Positions 16,210-26,363 are shown, numbered from the stretch's first letter. The stretch: 64,000 bases of DNA from Tepidibacter aestuarii (GCF_934924865.1 NZ_OW235315.1:2046001-2110000), one strand, 5' to 3'. The notes: generated by a model from the letters alone, not told the origin. Translations and numbers: made by a program.

Positions 16210-17538
16210 TTAGCCCCTCCTTATTACAATGAACTCCTTTTCAATTTCAACTATATTTCCTGATATACTTGTATGTATAGTTGCCCCTAAACTGTCTTCC
16301 GGAATTTTACCTATTTGCTGACCTATCTCAACATGATCACCAATAGAAACAATCGGAACTGCAGGTACACCTACATGTTGCCTTGTTGATATATGAACCA
16401 ATTCTGGTTTTACTTCTACTTCCGTCATAGGAGCTGGTTTGTCAAAATTGTACAAACCTAATCTAGCTATAAGTCGTTTAGTTGGAAGTAAGCGATATTC
16501 TCGGCTTTTGCGAACTGTAAATTCTGATTTTTTCGGCTTATATCTTATATTTTGCTCTGCCAATTTATCTTTAAAATATACATTTGCAAATCTCGGATGA
16601 AGCCCCGCTTGACATGAGAACAGTTCACATAAATTGCACTGGCAGCAAAGCTGTGCAATCCTTTGACCTTCAACATCATCTAGTGCATAATTTAAAGCAT
16701 TCATCATCTTATGAGGCTGCATCTCATGCCCAAGAAGATAACGTGGACACAGATCTGTACACATTCGGCATTGCTCACAAGAAGACTTATTAACTCTTCT
16801 AGCCTGTTCTGAGGTAACAGATTTCTTTTTTACTAGATGGTGATCCTTTTTCAAAATTATGAACCCCTTACTTTTTTTAGTAACATATCCATCTAAATTA
16901 CTCATGATAGGACCCATCATAGGACCACCATCAATAACTGCATAATTATCAAAGTTTTCAATACCACTTAGCCTCAACACATCTATAATAGGTGTACCCA
17001 CAGGAACCTTAACTGTTAAGCTCTTCGGAATATCACCTGCAACTGTTATATATTTTTGTGTAACTGACTCGTTTTCAGATGCATTGTATATATTCAATGC
17101 AGTTTCCGAGTTTAACACTACACACCCAACTTGAATTGGGATTCCCGCTTCTGGAACAACCCTACCTGTTAGTTCATAAACTAATACTTGTTCATCTCCT
17201 GCTGGATAAACATCTGGTAGTTCTCTTACTTCAACAAAATTCCCTAACCCAAGTGCTTCAATCCTCTTACTTAATATAGAAACTACTTTTTTATGCTTTC
17301 CTTTTATACCTATAAGGGCTTTACTTGCCCCAACGAATTTTCCCGCTGCTTCAAATCCCTTTATAATTTCATCTGGAAATAGCTCCATAAGCTGTTGATC
17401 AACCCTCAATAATGGTTCACATTCAGCTCCGTTAAGAAGTATATATTCAGCTTTTGATGCAAGTTTTACATGAGTCGGAAACCCAGCTCCTCCTGCACCA
17501 ACAACACCGGCTTCTCTTACCTTATCAAGAAGATTCAT
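16210..17538 (-). CDS. pduS: PduS/RnfC-like flavin and iron-sulphur oxidoreductase
   Basis: The 442-residue protein has the RnfC-type nucleotide region (VVGAGGAGFPTHVKL, GAECEPLL), an SLBB-like segment and two cysteine clusters, CEQCRMCTDLC and CCQCNLCELFSC, for two [4Fe-4S] centres. A C-terminal biotinyl-like hammerhead (GDHVEIGQQIGKI) follows. PduS reduces cobalamin in propanediol compartments, but CutC is a glycyl radical enzyme that needs no B12. Here it more plausibly reoxidises NADH and passes electrons to the PduT-like trimer. I chose the ATG at 17538 with AGGAGG upstream. Confidence 0.93.
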   Translation of the reverse strand: MNLLDKVREAGVVGAGGAGFPTHVKLASKAEYILLNGAECEPLLRVDQQLMELFPDEIIKGFEAAGKFVGASKALIGIKGKHKKVVSILSKRIEALGLGNFVEVRELPDVYPAGDEQVLVYELTGRVVPEAGIPIQVGCVVLNSETALNIYNASENESVTQKYITVAGDIPKSLTVKVPVGTPIIDVLRLSGIENFDNYAVIDGGPMMGPIMSNLDGYVTKKSKGFIILKKDHHLVKKKSVTSEQARRVNKSSCEQCRMCTDLCPRYLLGHEMQPHKMMNALNYALDDVEGQRIAQLCCQCNLCELFSCQAGLHPRFANVYFKDKLAEQNIRYKPKKSEFTVRKSREYRLLPTKRLIARLGLYNFDKPAPMTEVEVKPELVHISTRQHVGVPAVPIVSIGDHVEIGQQIGKIPEDSLGATIHTSISGNIVEIEKEFIVIRRG

Positions 17539-17555
17539 TCTTACACCTCCTGAAT

Positions 17556-17819
17556 TTATCCAAAATTGCAACCTTTATCAATAATTCCGACAACAGCTGC
17601 ATCAACTGGAATATCATCATTTCCTAACATTCTACGCGCTGCTGAACCTGTACAAACAATAACTCTATCTCCAATTCCGGCACCAATGTTGTCTGTAACA
17701 ATTAATCTCTGACCATCATCACTACCGCCAATCACTTCTGCCAACATAAATTTTAATCCATTTAGTGAATCTGCTTTTCTAGTTGACCATACATTATCAA
17801 TTAATTTTGCAGCTAACAT
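17556..17819 (-). CDS. eutN: BMC-P pentameric vertex protein (EutN/CcmL family)
   Basis: This 87-residue protein forms the pentamers that cap the vertices. It opens MLAAKLIDNVWSTRKADSL and contains VIGGSDDGQRLIVTDNIGAGIGDRVIVCTG and AARRM. It has 87 residues from the ATG at 17819, which overlaps the permuted shell gene upstream by a few bases. It is the only BMC-P gene in the window, and one is enough to close a shell. Confidence 0.95.
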   Translation of the reverse strand: MLAAKLIDNVWSTRKADSLNGLKFMLAEVIGGSDDGQRLIVTDNIGAGIGDRVIVCTGSAARRMLGNDDIPVDAAVVGIIDKGCNFG

Positions 17820-18112
17820 ACAGATTTCCCCTTTTCTAAATTGCATTTAATTTCTGAAATAGCCGACTCAACAGAAGCCGTATCACCAAAGATCCCTATC
17901 ATTATCATATTTTGTGGACAACTACCTCTAATATCTGATACTGTAACACCAGCCGTCTTCTCTGCAATATCAACTGCACAAATCATATCTATCATTCTAC
18001 CCTGTACTAGACCAATTGCATCAACACAACTCAAGTCGCTATTAACACCTATTCTCTTCATAAGAATATCAATAGTACACTTTGATGGAGATTTGATAAT
18101 TCTAAATTCCAT
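17813..18112 (-). CDS. Circularly permuted BMC-H shell protein (PduU/EutS type), first copy
   Basis: Order of secondary structure is permuted: the strand that ends normal BMC proteins comes first (EFRIIKSPS), followed by DAIGLVQGRMIDMICAVDIAEKTA and, last, MIMIGIFGDTASVESAISEI. The protein has 99 residues and an unusual number of cysteines (SKC, LSC, MICAV, GSCPQ, IKC, VC). GSCPQN at the pore-side loop is a possible metal or redox site. The ATG at 18112 has AGGAGAT upstream. It is distinct from the second permuted protein at 20084. Confidence 0.85.
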   Translation of the reverse strand: MEFRIIKSPSKCTIDILMKRIGVNSDLSCVDAIGLVQGRMIDMICAVDIAEKTAGVTVSDIRGSCPQNMIMIGIFGDTASVESAISEIKCNLEKGKSVC

Positions 18113-18125
18113 AACCAAATATCTC

Positions 18126-18971
18126 CTATTCTATGATTTCTTGTGTGCAGCTAAGCGCTATTCCTAAAGGAGTTACAAACATAGGATTTTGAGGCTTATG
18201 AGTAAAAATGCCAGTCTTTTTTTCTATGATATCTTCAATACCTGTTAGACAACAAGTTCCTCCAACTAAAAATATTTCATCAACATCATGGCCCTGGATG
18301 TGCTGGCTTATAATAGATGCTATTTTTTCAACTACCGGCTTTAATACAATTGATAGCTCTTTATGATTTTTAATTTCTCTCTTATACAATTCTGCCTCTT
18401 GAAATGACATTTTATATGCCCCAGAAACAACTAGTGAGAAATGAGTACCTCCTGTTGGTTCATCAGCAATATAAACAACTTTTCCATTCTTTAGTATTGA
18501 AATTCCTGTTGTTCCACCACCGATATCTACAACTGCACCATTTTGAATCTTAAGAACTTTATTAGCTGCTGTAGGTTCATCAAGAACATTGGTTAATTCA
18601 AACCCTGCAGCCTGAACAACATTTTTTACTGCTCCTGAATCTAGGGCATCTGTCCCCGGAGGTATTGCAGCAGCTCCATAAATTAGTTCTGTGCCTAATT
18701 TTTCTTCAATCTCCTGCTTTAACTCTCTAACAATTTTTATTGCTCCAATATAATCTACAACCATACCATCACGAACTACATCAGCATATCGGTAAGCACC
18801 TGCAACTGGGTTATAGTTCTCATCTAATACTGCTAAAACAACACATGCAGTACCCAAATCTACTCCAGTATAGTAAACTGAGGATTTAGCTAAAATTGGT
18901 TGTTCCACAACATCTTCAAATTTCTGGACAATTTGATCACAGTATTCATAGCTTAACTCTTTCTCTGACAT
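18126..18971 (-). CDS. eutJ: EutJ-like ATPase/chaperone
   Basis: This 281-residue protein of the actin/Hsp70 ATPase fold has the phosphate-1 motif YTGVDLGTACVVLAVL, the phosphate-2 motif VVDIGGGTTGISIL and the adenosine motif IFLVGGTCCLTGI. EutJ is a putative chaperone or ATPase of ethanolamine compartments whose precise task is not settled; reactivation or assembly of enzymes is a reasonable guess. It overlaps the EutT-like gene by 19 bp. Confidence 0.92.
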   Translation of the reverse strand: MSEKELSYEYCDQIVQKFEDVVEQPILAKSSVYYTGVDLGTACVVLAVLDENYNPVAGAYRYADVVRDGMVVDYIGAIKIVRELKQEIEEKLGTELIYGAAAIPPGTDALDSGAVKNVVQAAGFELTNVLDEPTAANKVLKIQNGAVVDIGGGTTGISILKNGKVVYIADEPTGGTHFSLVVSGAYKMSFQEAELYKREIKNHKELSIVLKPVVEKIASIISQHIQGHDVDEIFLVGGTCCLTGIEDIIEKKTGIFTHKPQNPMFVTPLGIALSCTQEIIE

Positions 18972-19633
18972 CTTTTACCTCCAAAAATAGAACAAATTAT
19001 TTGGGATAAGGTATTAACACTCTGGTTAACCTTCCCGATAGTTTCTTTACAAAATTCATTTTCACTATCATTATTCTCAAACAGCTCTAGAATAAAAGGT
19101 TCTAGCTCTCTAAGAGCACAACGTAGCCTATGTAGAATAATTATTTCTCTGCCCTTTTCCAATTGTATGTGGAACTCTGTGATTTCAAAGCAATCATTCA
19201 AATCATCAGAAAAATTATCTGCTTTTATCCCTGTACATTCTTTACAGCAGAATATCTCATCTGTATTCTTCTCATCTAATGATTTTTTAATATTAGAGAA
19301 TTGCTTACCTAAATTGATAATACTTTGAGCTAAAAAAATATCTCTATATAAAAGTTCTTGGGCAGTAATAAGAAATTGTGCTTCCATTGACTTCATCTTA
19401 GAGTCAAACATTTTCTTTTTCCAATCATTCCTTATTTCCAACTCTTTTGATTGTTCTTTTATATTTTCAGAGCCTTTTTTTATATAAGAATCATCGTCAA
19501 ATATATTTATTCCACGATCTAATAAAAACTGACGTGCTCCTGGCGTAAGCCTTTCTCCTTCTTTTATCTCATAACTTGTAAAAGGTTCTTTTTTGAATAA
19601 GTTACGCAAATCTTCTTCAATTATAAACTTCAT
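18953..19633 (-). CDS. EutT-like protein in a B12-independent cluster
   Basis: The N-terminus (FIIEEDLRNLF, EGERLTPGARQFLLDRGI) is that of EutT cobalamin adenosyltransferases. The middle carries CCKECTG, comparable to the metal-binding cysteines of EutT, then helices (about 145-210) such as HIQLEKGREIIILHRLRCALRELEPF typical of the fold. CutC needs no adenosylcobalamin, so the catalytic role is unclear; it may act structurally or keep an ancestral task. The length, 226 residues, is near normal. Overlap with eutJ suggests a strict order of translation. Confidence 0.75.
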   Translation of the reverse strand: MKFIIEEDLRNLFKKEPFTSYEIKEGERLTPGARQFLLDRGINIFDDDSYIKKGSENIKEQSKELEIRNDWKKKMFDSKMKSMEAQFLITAQELLYRDIFLAQSIINLGKQFSNIKKSLDEKNTDEIFCCKECTGIKADNFSDDLNDCFEITEFHIQLEKGREIIILHRLRCALRELEPFILELFENNDSENEFCKETIGKVNQSVNTLSQIICSIFGGKRCQRKS

Positions 19634-19634
19634 A

Positions 19635-20087
19635 TTAATCCCCCTTTACTGTTCTTGAAAATAAATATTCTTTTAATTCTTCAATACCTATTTTATTTGG
19701 AACACTTATCTTATAATAAGGCTCTGATATTCCTATTTCTTTCAATTGCTTATAACACAACTCCTCATTTTCTACCTTTAAATCAACTTTAGTTATTACA
19801 CCAATTACCGGACATCTGAAGGATTTGGCAAATCCAGGCGAATACACATTATCGCATTTTGACTGATCAACTAATATTAAGACATGAGATGCATCTTGAG
19901 ATACTGCAATAATATGCTTATACATCCATGTATTTTCAATATAAGATCCTGGAACATCTATAGTGTTTTTTCCATAAATAATATCCTGTGTTCTTCTTAA
20001 TGGACCATCATAATCATTTAATGCATTCACTAATGTGGTCTTCCCAGATTTTGTAGGTCCAATCACCATTACTCTCTTCTTTCTCAT
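19635..20087 (-). CDS. eutP: EutP/PduV-like small GTPase
   Basis: This 150-residue P-loop protein has Walker A GPTKSGKT at the N-terminus, a DVPGSY switch II motif and the base-recognition ITKVDL. EutP/PduV proteins associate with microcompartments and have been linked to acetate kinase activity (EutP) or compartment movement (PduV); which holds here is unknown. It overlaps the EutS-like shell gene by four bases and abuts the EutT-like gene. Confidence 0.9.
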   Translation of the reverse strand: MRKKRVMVIGPTKSGKTTLVNALNDYDGPLRRTQDIIYGKNTIDVPGSYIENTWMYKHIIAVSQDASHVLILVDQSKCDNVYSPGFAKSFRCPVIGVITKVDLKVENEELCYKQLKEIGISEPYYKISVPNKIGIEELKEYLFSRTVKGD

Positions 20088-20437
20088 GTTCTTGTAATAG
20101 GAGCTGTTGTAAAGTTCAACAGATTTTTCAGTGTTTCATTTACCGCATTAAGTGCTGTCTCAACAGACTGTACATCACCGGTAATAACCAAAGATCCCGT
20201 GAACCTATCCAAAAATCCAATTTCAATATCCGCAGTCTTTGTTGCAACATCAGCTGCAATAATAGCCGATTCATATGGTGTTATTGTTAAAATTCCAATT
20301 GCTCCTTTATCATCTATTCCCAAGCGTTCATAAATATCCTGCATAGGGGAAGCAATAATATGAGCAATTGTAACCTGTTTTCCAGGTACTGATTCTTGTA
20401 TGACACGTTGTATAGATCTTTCACCAACAACTCCCAT
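20084..20437 (-). CDS. eutS: Circularly permuted BMC-H shell protein (EutS/PduU), second copy
   Basis: The 117-residue protein begins with the N-terminal extension that forms the small beta-barrel plug of EutS/PduU ([18 protein letters not shown]), followed by [25 protein letters not shown] and [18 protein letters not shown]. This permuted layout is typical of EutS and PduU. It lies directly before eutP and after cutD in transcription order. Confidence 0.92.
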   Translation of the reverse strand: MGVVGERSIQRVIQESVPGKQVTIAHIIASPMQDIYERLGIDDKGAIGILTITPYESAIIAADVATKTADIEIGFLDRFTGSLVITGDVQSVETALNAVNETLKNLLNFTTAPITRT

Positions 20438-20481
20438 AAAAGTTACCTCTCAATCTATTTTCTATATTAACCCTACTTTTA

Positions 20482-21432
20482 TTAATGCTTTATAACTGAA
20501 ACTGGAAAATCATATTCTTTAATCCAGCTCTCAATAATTTCTAGCTCATCATTGCTCAATTTTGGGTCTTTTTCTATTTGATACTTCATGCCTAGCTGTT
20601 TGTACTTATTTACACCTAATTTATGATAAGGAAGTAGATCTATGCCCTTAAAATTTTTGTAATCTCGATAAGGCATCAAAAATTCAATTACTCTTTTAAT
20701 CTCACCTTGACTATCATTTACATCTTTTAAAAGCGGCATTCTGATTTTTACATTATATCTGCGACGGAGCAGTTCCTTTAGGTTTTCTAAGATTCGCTCA
20801 TTACGTACTCCTGTTAGTTGATAATGTTTTTCTGAGTCGATATGCTTTAAATCATAAAGAAATAAATCAGTGAACTGTGCAACTTGAAGTATAGATTCCC
20901 TCTTTGCATAGCCACATGTTTCAATAGCTGTGTTTATTCCTTCCTGCTTACAAACCATAAGTAAATTTGAAGCAAATTCCGGCTGCATAGTTACCTCACC
21001 GCCACCTAAAGTTACTCCACCACCTGAAACATCGTAAAAATCTTTGTCCTCTTCTATAATTTCTAAAAGCTCAGAAACAGTTTTTACCTCTCCTACAATA
21101 GATAATGCAGCTTTAGTACAAACATCTTTACACTTATTACACCCTAGACAATCAATACTATGATTTACTACATGTTTTTCTTCCTTATTAATAGTATGAA
21201 TTCCTACTGGGCAAACAGAGACACAAGCACCACAATCAATACATGATTCACTTTTAAACATAACTTGATATTTTCGTTCTAAGCCTTCAGGATTAGAACA
21301 CCACTTACAACGCAGTGGACATCCTTTAAAAAACACCAGTGTTCTTACTCCTGGTCCATCATACATATTGTATTTTTGCACATTAAATATAAATGCTTTT
21401 CTTTCAATCATACCTGCCTTATTATTGCTCAT
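20482..21432 (-). CDS. cutD: Choline trimethylamine-lyase activating enzyme CutD (radical SAM)
   Basis: CutD uses S-adenosylmethionine to install the glycyl radical on CutC. Its radical SAM motif reads FFKGCPLRCKWCSNPEG near the N-terminus. Two ferredoxin-like cluster sites follow: CIDCGACVSVCPVG and CLGCNKCKDVC. The SAM-binding GGGEVTMQ is present. Length is 316 residues, normal for glycyl-radical activases of this group. It lies 142 bp downstream of cutC, an unusually wide gap for the pair, and that gap holds a half copy of the dispersed repeat family in reverse orientation. Confidence 0.96.
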   Translation of the reverse strand: MSNNKAGMIERKAFIFNVQKYNMYDGPGVRTLVFFKGCPLRCKWCSNPEGLERKYQVMFKSESCIDCGACVSVCPVGIHTINKEEKHVVNHSIDCLGCNKCKDVCTKAALSIVGEVKTVSELLEIIEEDKDFYDVSGGGVTLGGGEVTMQPEFASNLLMVCKQEGINTAIETCGYAKRESILQVAQFTDLFLYDLKHIDSEKHYQLTGVRNERILENLKELLRRRYNVKIRMPLLKDVNDSQGEIKRVIEFLMPYRDYKNFKGIDLLPYHKLGVNKYKQLGMKYQIEKDPKLSNDELEIIESWIKEYDFPVSVIKH

Positions 21433-21470
21433 ATCATCTAATCTCCCGTTTGATTCATTTAAATATGTAA

Positions 21471-21547
21471 TTAATCCAAAGGCTATAGAGTTCTTATCTC
21501 CAACTTACAGAAGATGAAGTCTTAGAACTCTTAGCTTTCGGATAAAA
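21471..21547 (+). repeat. Dispersed structured repeat, copy 2 (3' half only)
   Basis: On the plus strand this matches the 3' half of the family: TAATCC, AAGGCTATAGAGTTCTTA, then AGTCTTAGAACTCTTAGCTT and TCGGATAAA. AGAGTTCT and AGAACTCT can pair. It sits between cutC and cutD, antisense to the operon. Confidence 0.75.
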
Positions 21548-21574
21548 TAAAACTCATTCTTAAAAAATTTCTAT

Positions 21575-24115
21575 TTAAAAATGTGTAAGCATAGTTCTAC
21601 TTATTATCTCGTCTTGAACATCCTTGCAAAGCTCAACAAAGAATGCACTATAACCTGCTACACGAACTATCAGGTCACGATACTGCTCTGGATGCTTCTG
21701 TGCTTCTATTAAGGTATTGTTATCTAAATAATTGAACTGCATTTCACCATTACCAAATATACAAGCAGTACGCAGTAATGTAATAATACCTTCTTCACCT
21801 TCTGGTGTATCCAGTAAACCAGCCATAAGCTTAAAGTTATGAACCATACCTATATTCATGTTGTCACAAGACATTTTAGAAACAGATTTGATAATTGCAG
21901 TAGGTCCTTTAAAATCTGCTCCTTGAGTAGGACTGATACCATCAGATAATGGTGTCCAAGCTTTACGTCCGTTTGCAGATGCACCAGTCAACTGACCAAA
22001 TGGAGTATTGTTAGATATAGATAAAGTACCATGGCTAAGTACAGAATGTAGAGTCTTGTACTTACGGTGTTCCATCTCAGTAAAGTTAATTAAATCAGCA
22101 GCAATTAAATCTGCATAGTCATCATCATTACCATACTTTGGAGCCTTCAAGCAATCACTTCTAAGTTGTTCATAACCCTCAAAATCAGCTTTTAATGCTT
22201 CATTTAATTGATGTAATGTATATTTCTTTTCATCATACACTAGCTTCTTAATAGCAGCCATAGAATCTACATATGTAGCTAAACCACTCCATATAACACC
22301 AGGGCCAAAGTTGTACATAGCTCCACCAGCAGAAACATCTTTAGCTTTATCCATACATCCTTCATACATTATTGACATTAATGGTTTTGGAGCTAATTCT
22401 TTATGAACACGCTGTGATATAACAGTAGCTATACTGCTTAACTTAGTAACATATTTAATCTGTTCCTTAACAGCATTTTCAAAATCCTCATAAGTTTTAA
22501 AACTATCTAAATCACCCATGTCAGGGCAAACCTGCTTACCATACCATAGTGGAACACCTTTGTTTAGAACTAATTCAGTACAAATAGGCCATTGTGTATA
22601 AGCTGTTGAAGTCCACTGATATAATCTCCCTGACTTTTGTGGTTCAACGCACCCCATTAAACAATAGTCACGAGCATCTTCTATAGAAACACCCTTTGCT
22701 AGCATCATCTTTATATGAGCATCATCAAAATGGCATGCTGGGAATCCCATGCCTGAACGAACAACATCAACAATTTTCTTTAAATACTTCTTAGGTGAAT
22801 TACTATGAATACGTGTTGCTAATGATGGTTGATAAATCTTAACATGACGAACTGCATCCATTAATAAGTAAGTTAAATCATTTGTAGCATCAAGACCCTC
22901 ACGCGTAACACCACCAACGCACATATTAACAAATGGTTGATAGCCTGCAAAGAATTTAGAACCACCTTCACTAGTAACCCACATCATCTCTGACATTTTA
23001 ATTAACATACACCCAGATAACTCAAATGCTTCATAGTCAGTCATGCGGCCACTCTCAATATCCGCCTTATAGAATGGATACATATACTGGTCAACACGGC
23101 CAATTGACATACCTGTTTGATTCTCTTCAACTACTAATAAAGACTCTACAGTCCAAACAGCCTGAATTGCTTCCCAGAAAGTACTAGGTTTATGAGCTGG
23201 AACCCTTTTATTTATTTCAGAAATCTTTTTTAGTTCTGCCTTACGCTTGGGATTTATCTCTTTTTCTGCTAGTTCATCTGCATATTCAGATAAACGCTTA
23301 GCATAAATCATAACTCCTTCAGTAGTTTCAATAACAGATTTGTAGAAGTAAATCTTTTCAATATCTTCAGGATTTTCATAACTTAATTTATCTAAATGCT
23401 CTTTTGCTTCCTTTTGAATATCTAACATACCTTTTTTCATTAAAATTACATCATATCCAGGGTTAGAATCTCCACCACCATTTACTGCATGATATGAGCA
23501 ATCTGAAACAAATGATTCACCTGAAATTTCCCAAACTCCAGCTTCTCGATATTGGTCTTCACAATGTTCATCAACAGATTTACCTTTCCAAAATGGGAAA
23601 AGCTCTTCACGCATATACTTCTTATCTTCTTCTGAAATATAAAATGGATCTTGAGGACGAGTACCAATTGTATCAATTTCATCTTCCATCCATCTCCATG
23701 CTATATCAGGAGAAAAAGCTCCAGCACGAGGTGCACCACAAGGAGCTCCTACAATCAATTCATCATCTTGAATTACTAACGGTGCAGTTTCACAACAATA
23801 TCTAAAACATTTAGCTCTTAATAAAATTTTAGGCATACCAGGATTTTCTCTAGTAATCTTGGTAATAGCACGTGCACGATATGTAGTAATACTAGGTTTC
23901 CACTTTAAATATGTTTCCTTTAATTTTTTTAAACGCTCAGTCATACCACTTGGAATTTCAGTCTCCTTAACATCAGGCTGTGGACAACTTGTAGTGTCAT
24001 CTTTTGTAATTTCATTTGAAATACCTTCAAAAATCTTAATTAAAGATGATCGTTCTTCTGCAGACATATTTTTAGTTACTTCTGCAAGTTTATTTGAAAA
24101 TTCACGAATATCCAA
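21575..24115 (-). CDS. cutC: Choline trimethylamine-lyase CutC (glycyl radical enzyme)
   Basis: CutC splits choline into trimethylamine and acetaldehyde inside the compartment. From the TTG at 24115 (GGGGG eight bases upstream) the protein has 846 residues; the catalytic Cys falls at 489 and Glu at 491 in GCVEPQKSG, and the radical Gly at 821 in [10 protein letters not shown]. These numbers equal those I recall for the characterised Desulfovibrio alaskensis enzyme, which supports this start. An ATG further upstream would add 22 residues. [17 protein letters not shown] and [12 protein letters not shown] carry substrate-binding residues. The N-terminal helix [15 protein letters not shown] may be its targeting peptide. 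This is the short (type I) form, without the long N-terminal domain of Klebsiella CutC. Confidence 0.97.
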   Translation of the reverse strand: MDIREFSNKLAEVTKNMSAEERSSLIKIFEGISNEITKDDTTSCPQPDVKETEIPSGMTERLKKLKETYLKWKPSITTYRARAITKITRENPGMPKILLRAKCFRYCCETAPLVIQDDELIVGAPCGAPRAGAFSPDIAWRWMEDEIDTIGTRPQDPFYISEEDKKYMREELFPFWKGKSVDEHCEDQYREAGVWEISGESFVSDCSYHAVNGGGDSNPGYDVILMKKGMLDIQKEAKEHLDKLSYENPEDIEKIYFYKSVIETTEGVMIYAKRLSEYADELAEKEINPKRKAELKKISEINKRVPAHKPSTFWEAIQAVWTVESLLVVEENQTGMSIGRVDQYMYPFYKADIESGRMTDYEAFELSGCMLIKMSEMMWVTSEGGSKFFAGYQPFVNMCVGGVTREGLDATNDLTYLLMDAVRHVKIYQPSLATRIHSNSPKKYLKKIVDVVRSGMGFPACHFDDAHIKMMLAKGVSIEDARDYCLMGCVEPQKSGRLYQWTSTAYTQWPICTELVLNKGVPLWYGKQVCPDMGDLDSFKTYEDFENAVKEQIKYVTKLSSIATVISQRVHKELAPKPLMSIMYEGCMDKAKDVSAGGAMYNFGPGVIWSGLATYVDSMAAIKKLVYDEKKYTLHQLNEALKADFEGYEQLRSDCLKAPKYGNDDDYADLIAADLINFTEMEHRKYKTLHSVLSHGTLSISNNTPFGQLTGASANGRKAWTPLSDGISPTQGADFKGPTAIIKSVSKMSCDNMNIGMVHNFKLMAGLLDTPEGEEGIITLLRTACIFGNGEMQFNYLDNNTLIEAQKHPEQYRDLIVRVAGYSAFFVELCKDVQDEIISRTMLTHF

Positions 24116-24191
24116 AATCCTTACCCCCAATTCTTTTACAATTATTCCTGGTTGCCTATGTTTTTTGCAGTGCTTAAGCAAATCTGAAAAG

Positions 24192-25682
24192 TTATTTTAT
24201 TTCTTCTATAACTTTTTCTAAAATATGCTGTAGCACCTTAATTTCACTTTGATTATTCTCTTTTGATTCTGATATACAACTTATAGACGTTTTTTCTCTT
24301 GTCAAAACCTCATTAGATATATCCTCTATGTTTCTTACTCCATACCCCACTTTACGAATATAAATTAGATTCATCGGTGATACATTATCAGAGGTCATTC
24401 CCTTACCTGCTGATCCACTTCCAAGAGTCAACGCAGGAAATAAATTAGTTGTTGCACCCATACTACCAAAGGAAGCAGGAGTGTTAACAAGTACTCTACC
24501 TACCGGTTTTTTCAATACAAACTGGCGAATTACGTCTTCATTTTTCGAGTGAATAACAAGGGTATGCCCATTTCTTTCGCTTAATAGTAGCTCTATGCAT
24601 TTTTCACAGGCATGCATCCAATCATCTTCTATGTAGTAAGCCAAAACTGGGCAAAGTTTTTCCTTAGAATAAGGATTAGTTTCAGAAACATATTTCTGCT
24701 CAGAAATCAGTACTAATGTACTGCTTGGGACACAAAACCCTGCTCTCTTGGCCAATTCTAATGCAGATTTACCTACCATTTCAGAGTTTACTCTTCCCTC
24801 TGAATAAAAAAATAGTGAACCAAGCTTTTGTGACTCTTCCTCTGTCATAAAATATGCACCACTGTTTTGCATCTCCTGTTTAACCTCAGCTGCAATGCAG
24901 CTATCTACAACAATAGATTGTTCCGCAGCTGATACCATTCCATTATCAAAGGTCTTACTAGCAATAATATCTTTCACTGCCTGATTAATATCTGCTGTAC
25001 GTTCAATGAATGCCGGTCCATTACCATTACCTCCATAAATTACAGGCTTTCCTGACTCATATGCTGCCTTTAGCATTCCTGGAACACCCGTATTCATAAT
25101 AATTGATGTTCCTTTATGATTCATTAACTCCTTTGTCCCTGCAGGCGTTACAGTGTGTAAATATGAAAGAGCTCCTGTCGGTAACCCATATCCTTCAGCA
25201 GCGCGTATCATAATGTCAAGAGCTTTGCCAATTGTATTCTTCGCTCTAGGATGCGGAGAAAAAACAATTGCATTTCCTGATTTAATTGCAATCAGAGCTT
25301 TATAGATGGTAGTAGAAATAGGGCTTGTTGCAGGACTTAATGCAATAATTACACCCATAGGTACTCCTACATCCATAGTCTTATTTTCTCTATCTTCTCC
25401 AATAATACCCACACAACGCATTCCTCTAAGTCTAATTGGTACATACTCGCAAGCAAATTGATTTTTGATATATTTATCCTGCCATTTTCCATAATCAGTT
25501 TCATCTTCACACATTTTGGCAAGTTCGTAGGCATATTTTTTAACTTCTTCTGCCATACGTTCAACAATTTCATCTAATTTTTCCTGCGAAAAAGTTGCTA
25601 ATGCTTTTTGTGCTTGGCTTGCATTTTCTATAAGAATTCTAGACTCTTGGATGGAGAGCAAATCATTATCTATAATGTTCAT
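24192..25682 (-). CDS. Aldehyde dehydrogenase homologue with Ser in place of the catalytic Cys
   Basis: This 496-residue protein aligns end to end with the acylating dehydrogenase at 12703-14238 ([41 protein letters not shown]). At residue 251, where the paralogue has the catalytic Cys, this one reads [12 protein letters not shown] with Ser (codon 24930-24932). The next cysteines do not restore the position. A C-terminal helix, [16 protein letters not shown], resembles an encapsulation peptide. It is probably not an ordinary dehydrogenase; a structural, NAD(H)-binding or scaffolding role is possible. It lies directly before cutC in the operon. Confidence 0.92.
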   Translation of the reverse strand: MNIIDNDLLSIQESRILIENASQAQKALATFSQEKLDEIVERMAEEVKKYAYELAKMCEDETDYGKWQDKYIKNQFACEYVPIRLRGMRCVGIIGEDRENKTMDVGVPMGVIIALSPATSPISTTIYKALIAIKSGNAIVFSPHPRAKNTIGKALDIMIRAAEGYGLPTGALSYLHTVTPAGTKELMNHKGTSIIMNTGVPGMLKAAYESGKPVIYGGNGNGPAFIERTADINQAVKDIIASKTFDNGMVSAAEQSIVVDSCIAAEVKQEMQNSGAYFMTEEESQKLGSLFFYSEGRVNSEMVGKSALELAKRAGFCVPSSTLVLISEQKYVSETNPYSKEKLCPVLAYYIEDDWMHACEKCIELLLSERNGHTLVIHSKNEDVIRQFVLKKPVGRVLVNTPASFGSMGATTNLFPALTLGSGSAGKGMTSDNVSPMNLIYIRKVGYGVRNIEDISNEVLTREKTSISCISESKENNQSEIKVLQHILEKVIEEIK

Positions 25683-25736
25683 TTATGCCTCTCCCTTTCA
25701 TTTACATTAATATGTATTTTTCAACTTATTGATTTA

Positions 25737-26039
25737 TTAAGCGTTCAAAGCATCAAGTGAGTAGCGTGAAATAATTTTTTGAATATCTTGATGAGGGCTT
25801 GGAATAACAACTGAACTATAAACTTCAGCACCCATATCTTCAACAGCTTTCACACCTGTTTCTACTGCTGCTTGGCATGCTCCTACATCTCCGCTTACTA
25901 ACACAGAAATATAGCCTGAAGCTACATTTTCAAAACCAATCAATTCAACATCAGCAGCTTTACACATTGCATCTGCAGCCTCCAAAACAAAAACTATACC
26001 AAATGTTTCTATTAAACCTAAAGCATTGTATCTGCTCAT
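25737..26039 (-). CDS. BMC-H microcompartment shell protein
   Basis: A single BMC domain of 100 residues: NALGLIETFGIVFVLEAADAM, pore-side loop ENVASGY, then ISVLVSGDVGACQAAVETG and a tail ending HQDIQKII. The pore loop differs from those of the neighbours (ASG in place of GGG or GST), so the pore is likely lined differently. It follows the shell gene at 26067 by 27 bp. Confidence 0.95.
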   Translation of the reverse strand: MSRYNALGLIETFGIVFVLEAADAMCKAADVELIGFENVASGYISVLVSGDVGACQAAVETGVKAVEDMGAEVYSSVVIPSPHQDIQKIISRYSLDALNA

Positions 26040-26066
26040 ATATAGTCCCTCTCCTCTAATTTACTT

Positions 26067-26363
26067 TTATTTATCAACATCATATATTGAAACAATATCT
26101 CCAATATCTCTAATAGGTCGTGCCATGACATTTTGTGCTGTCAATTTACCAATTGCAGCAGCAGCAGCAGCTCCTGCTTCCACAGATGCCTTAACAGCAG
26201 CAACATCTCCCTTTACCATGATTGTAACAAGAGTAGAACCAATATTTTCATATGATACAAGTTCAACATTAGCAGCTTTTAACATTTTGTCTGCCGCATG
26301 AATTGCAGGAACCATTCCTACTGTCTCAATAAGACCTAATGCCTCATCTCCATGATATCTCAT
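26067..26363 (-). CDS. BMC-H microcompartment shell protein
   Basis: A 98-residue single BMC domain: ALGLIETVGMVPAIHAADKM, pore loop ENIGSTL, then VTIMVKGDVAAVKASVEAG and AQNVMARP near the end. A strong ribosome-binding site (AAGGAGG) precedes the ATG, fitting high output for a major facet protein. It is the first shell gene of the operon, and a perfect palindrome lies between it and the two genes before it. Confidence 0.95.
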   Translation of the reverse strand: MRYHGDEALGLIETVGMVPAIHAADKMLKAANVELVSYENIGSTLVTIMVKGDVAAVKASVEAGAAAAAAIGKLTAQNVMARPIRDIGDIVSIYDVDK

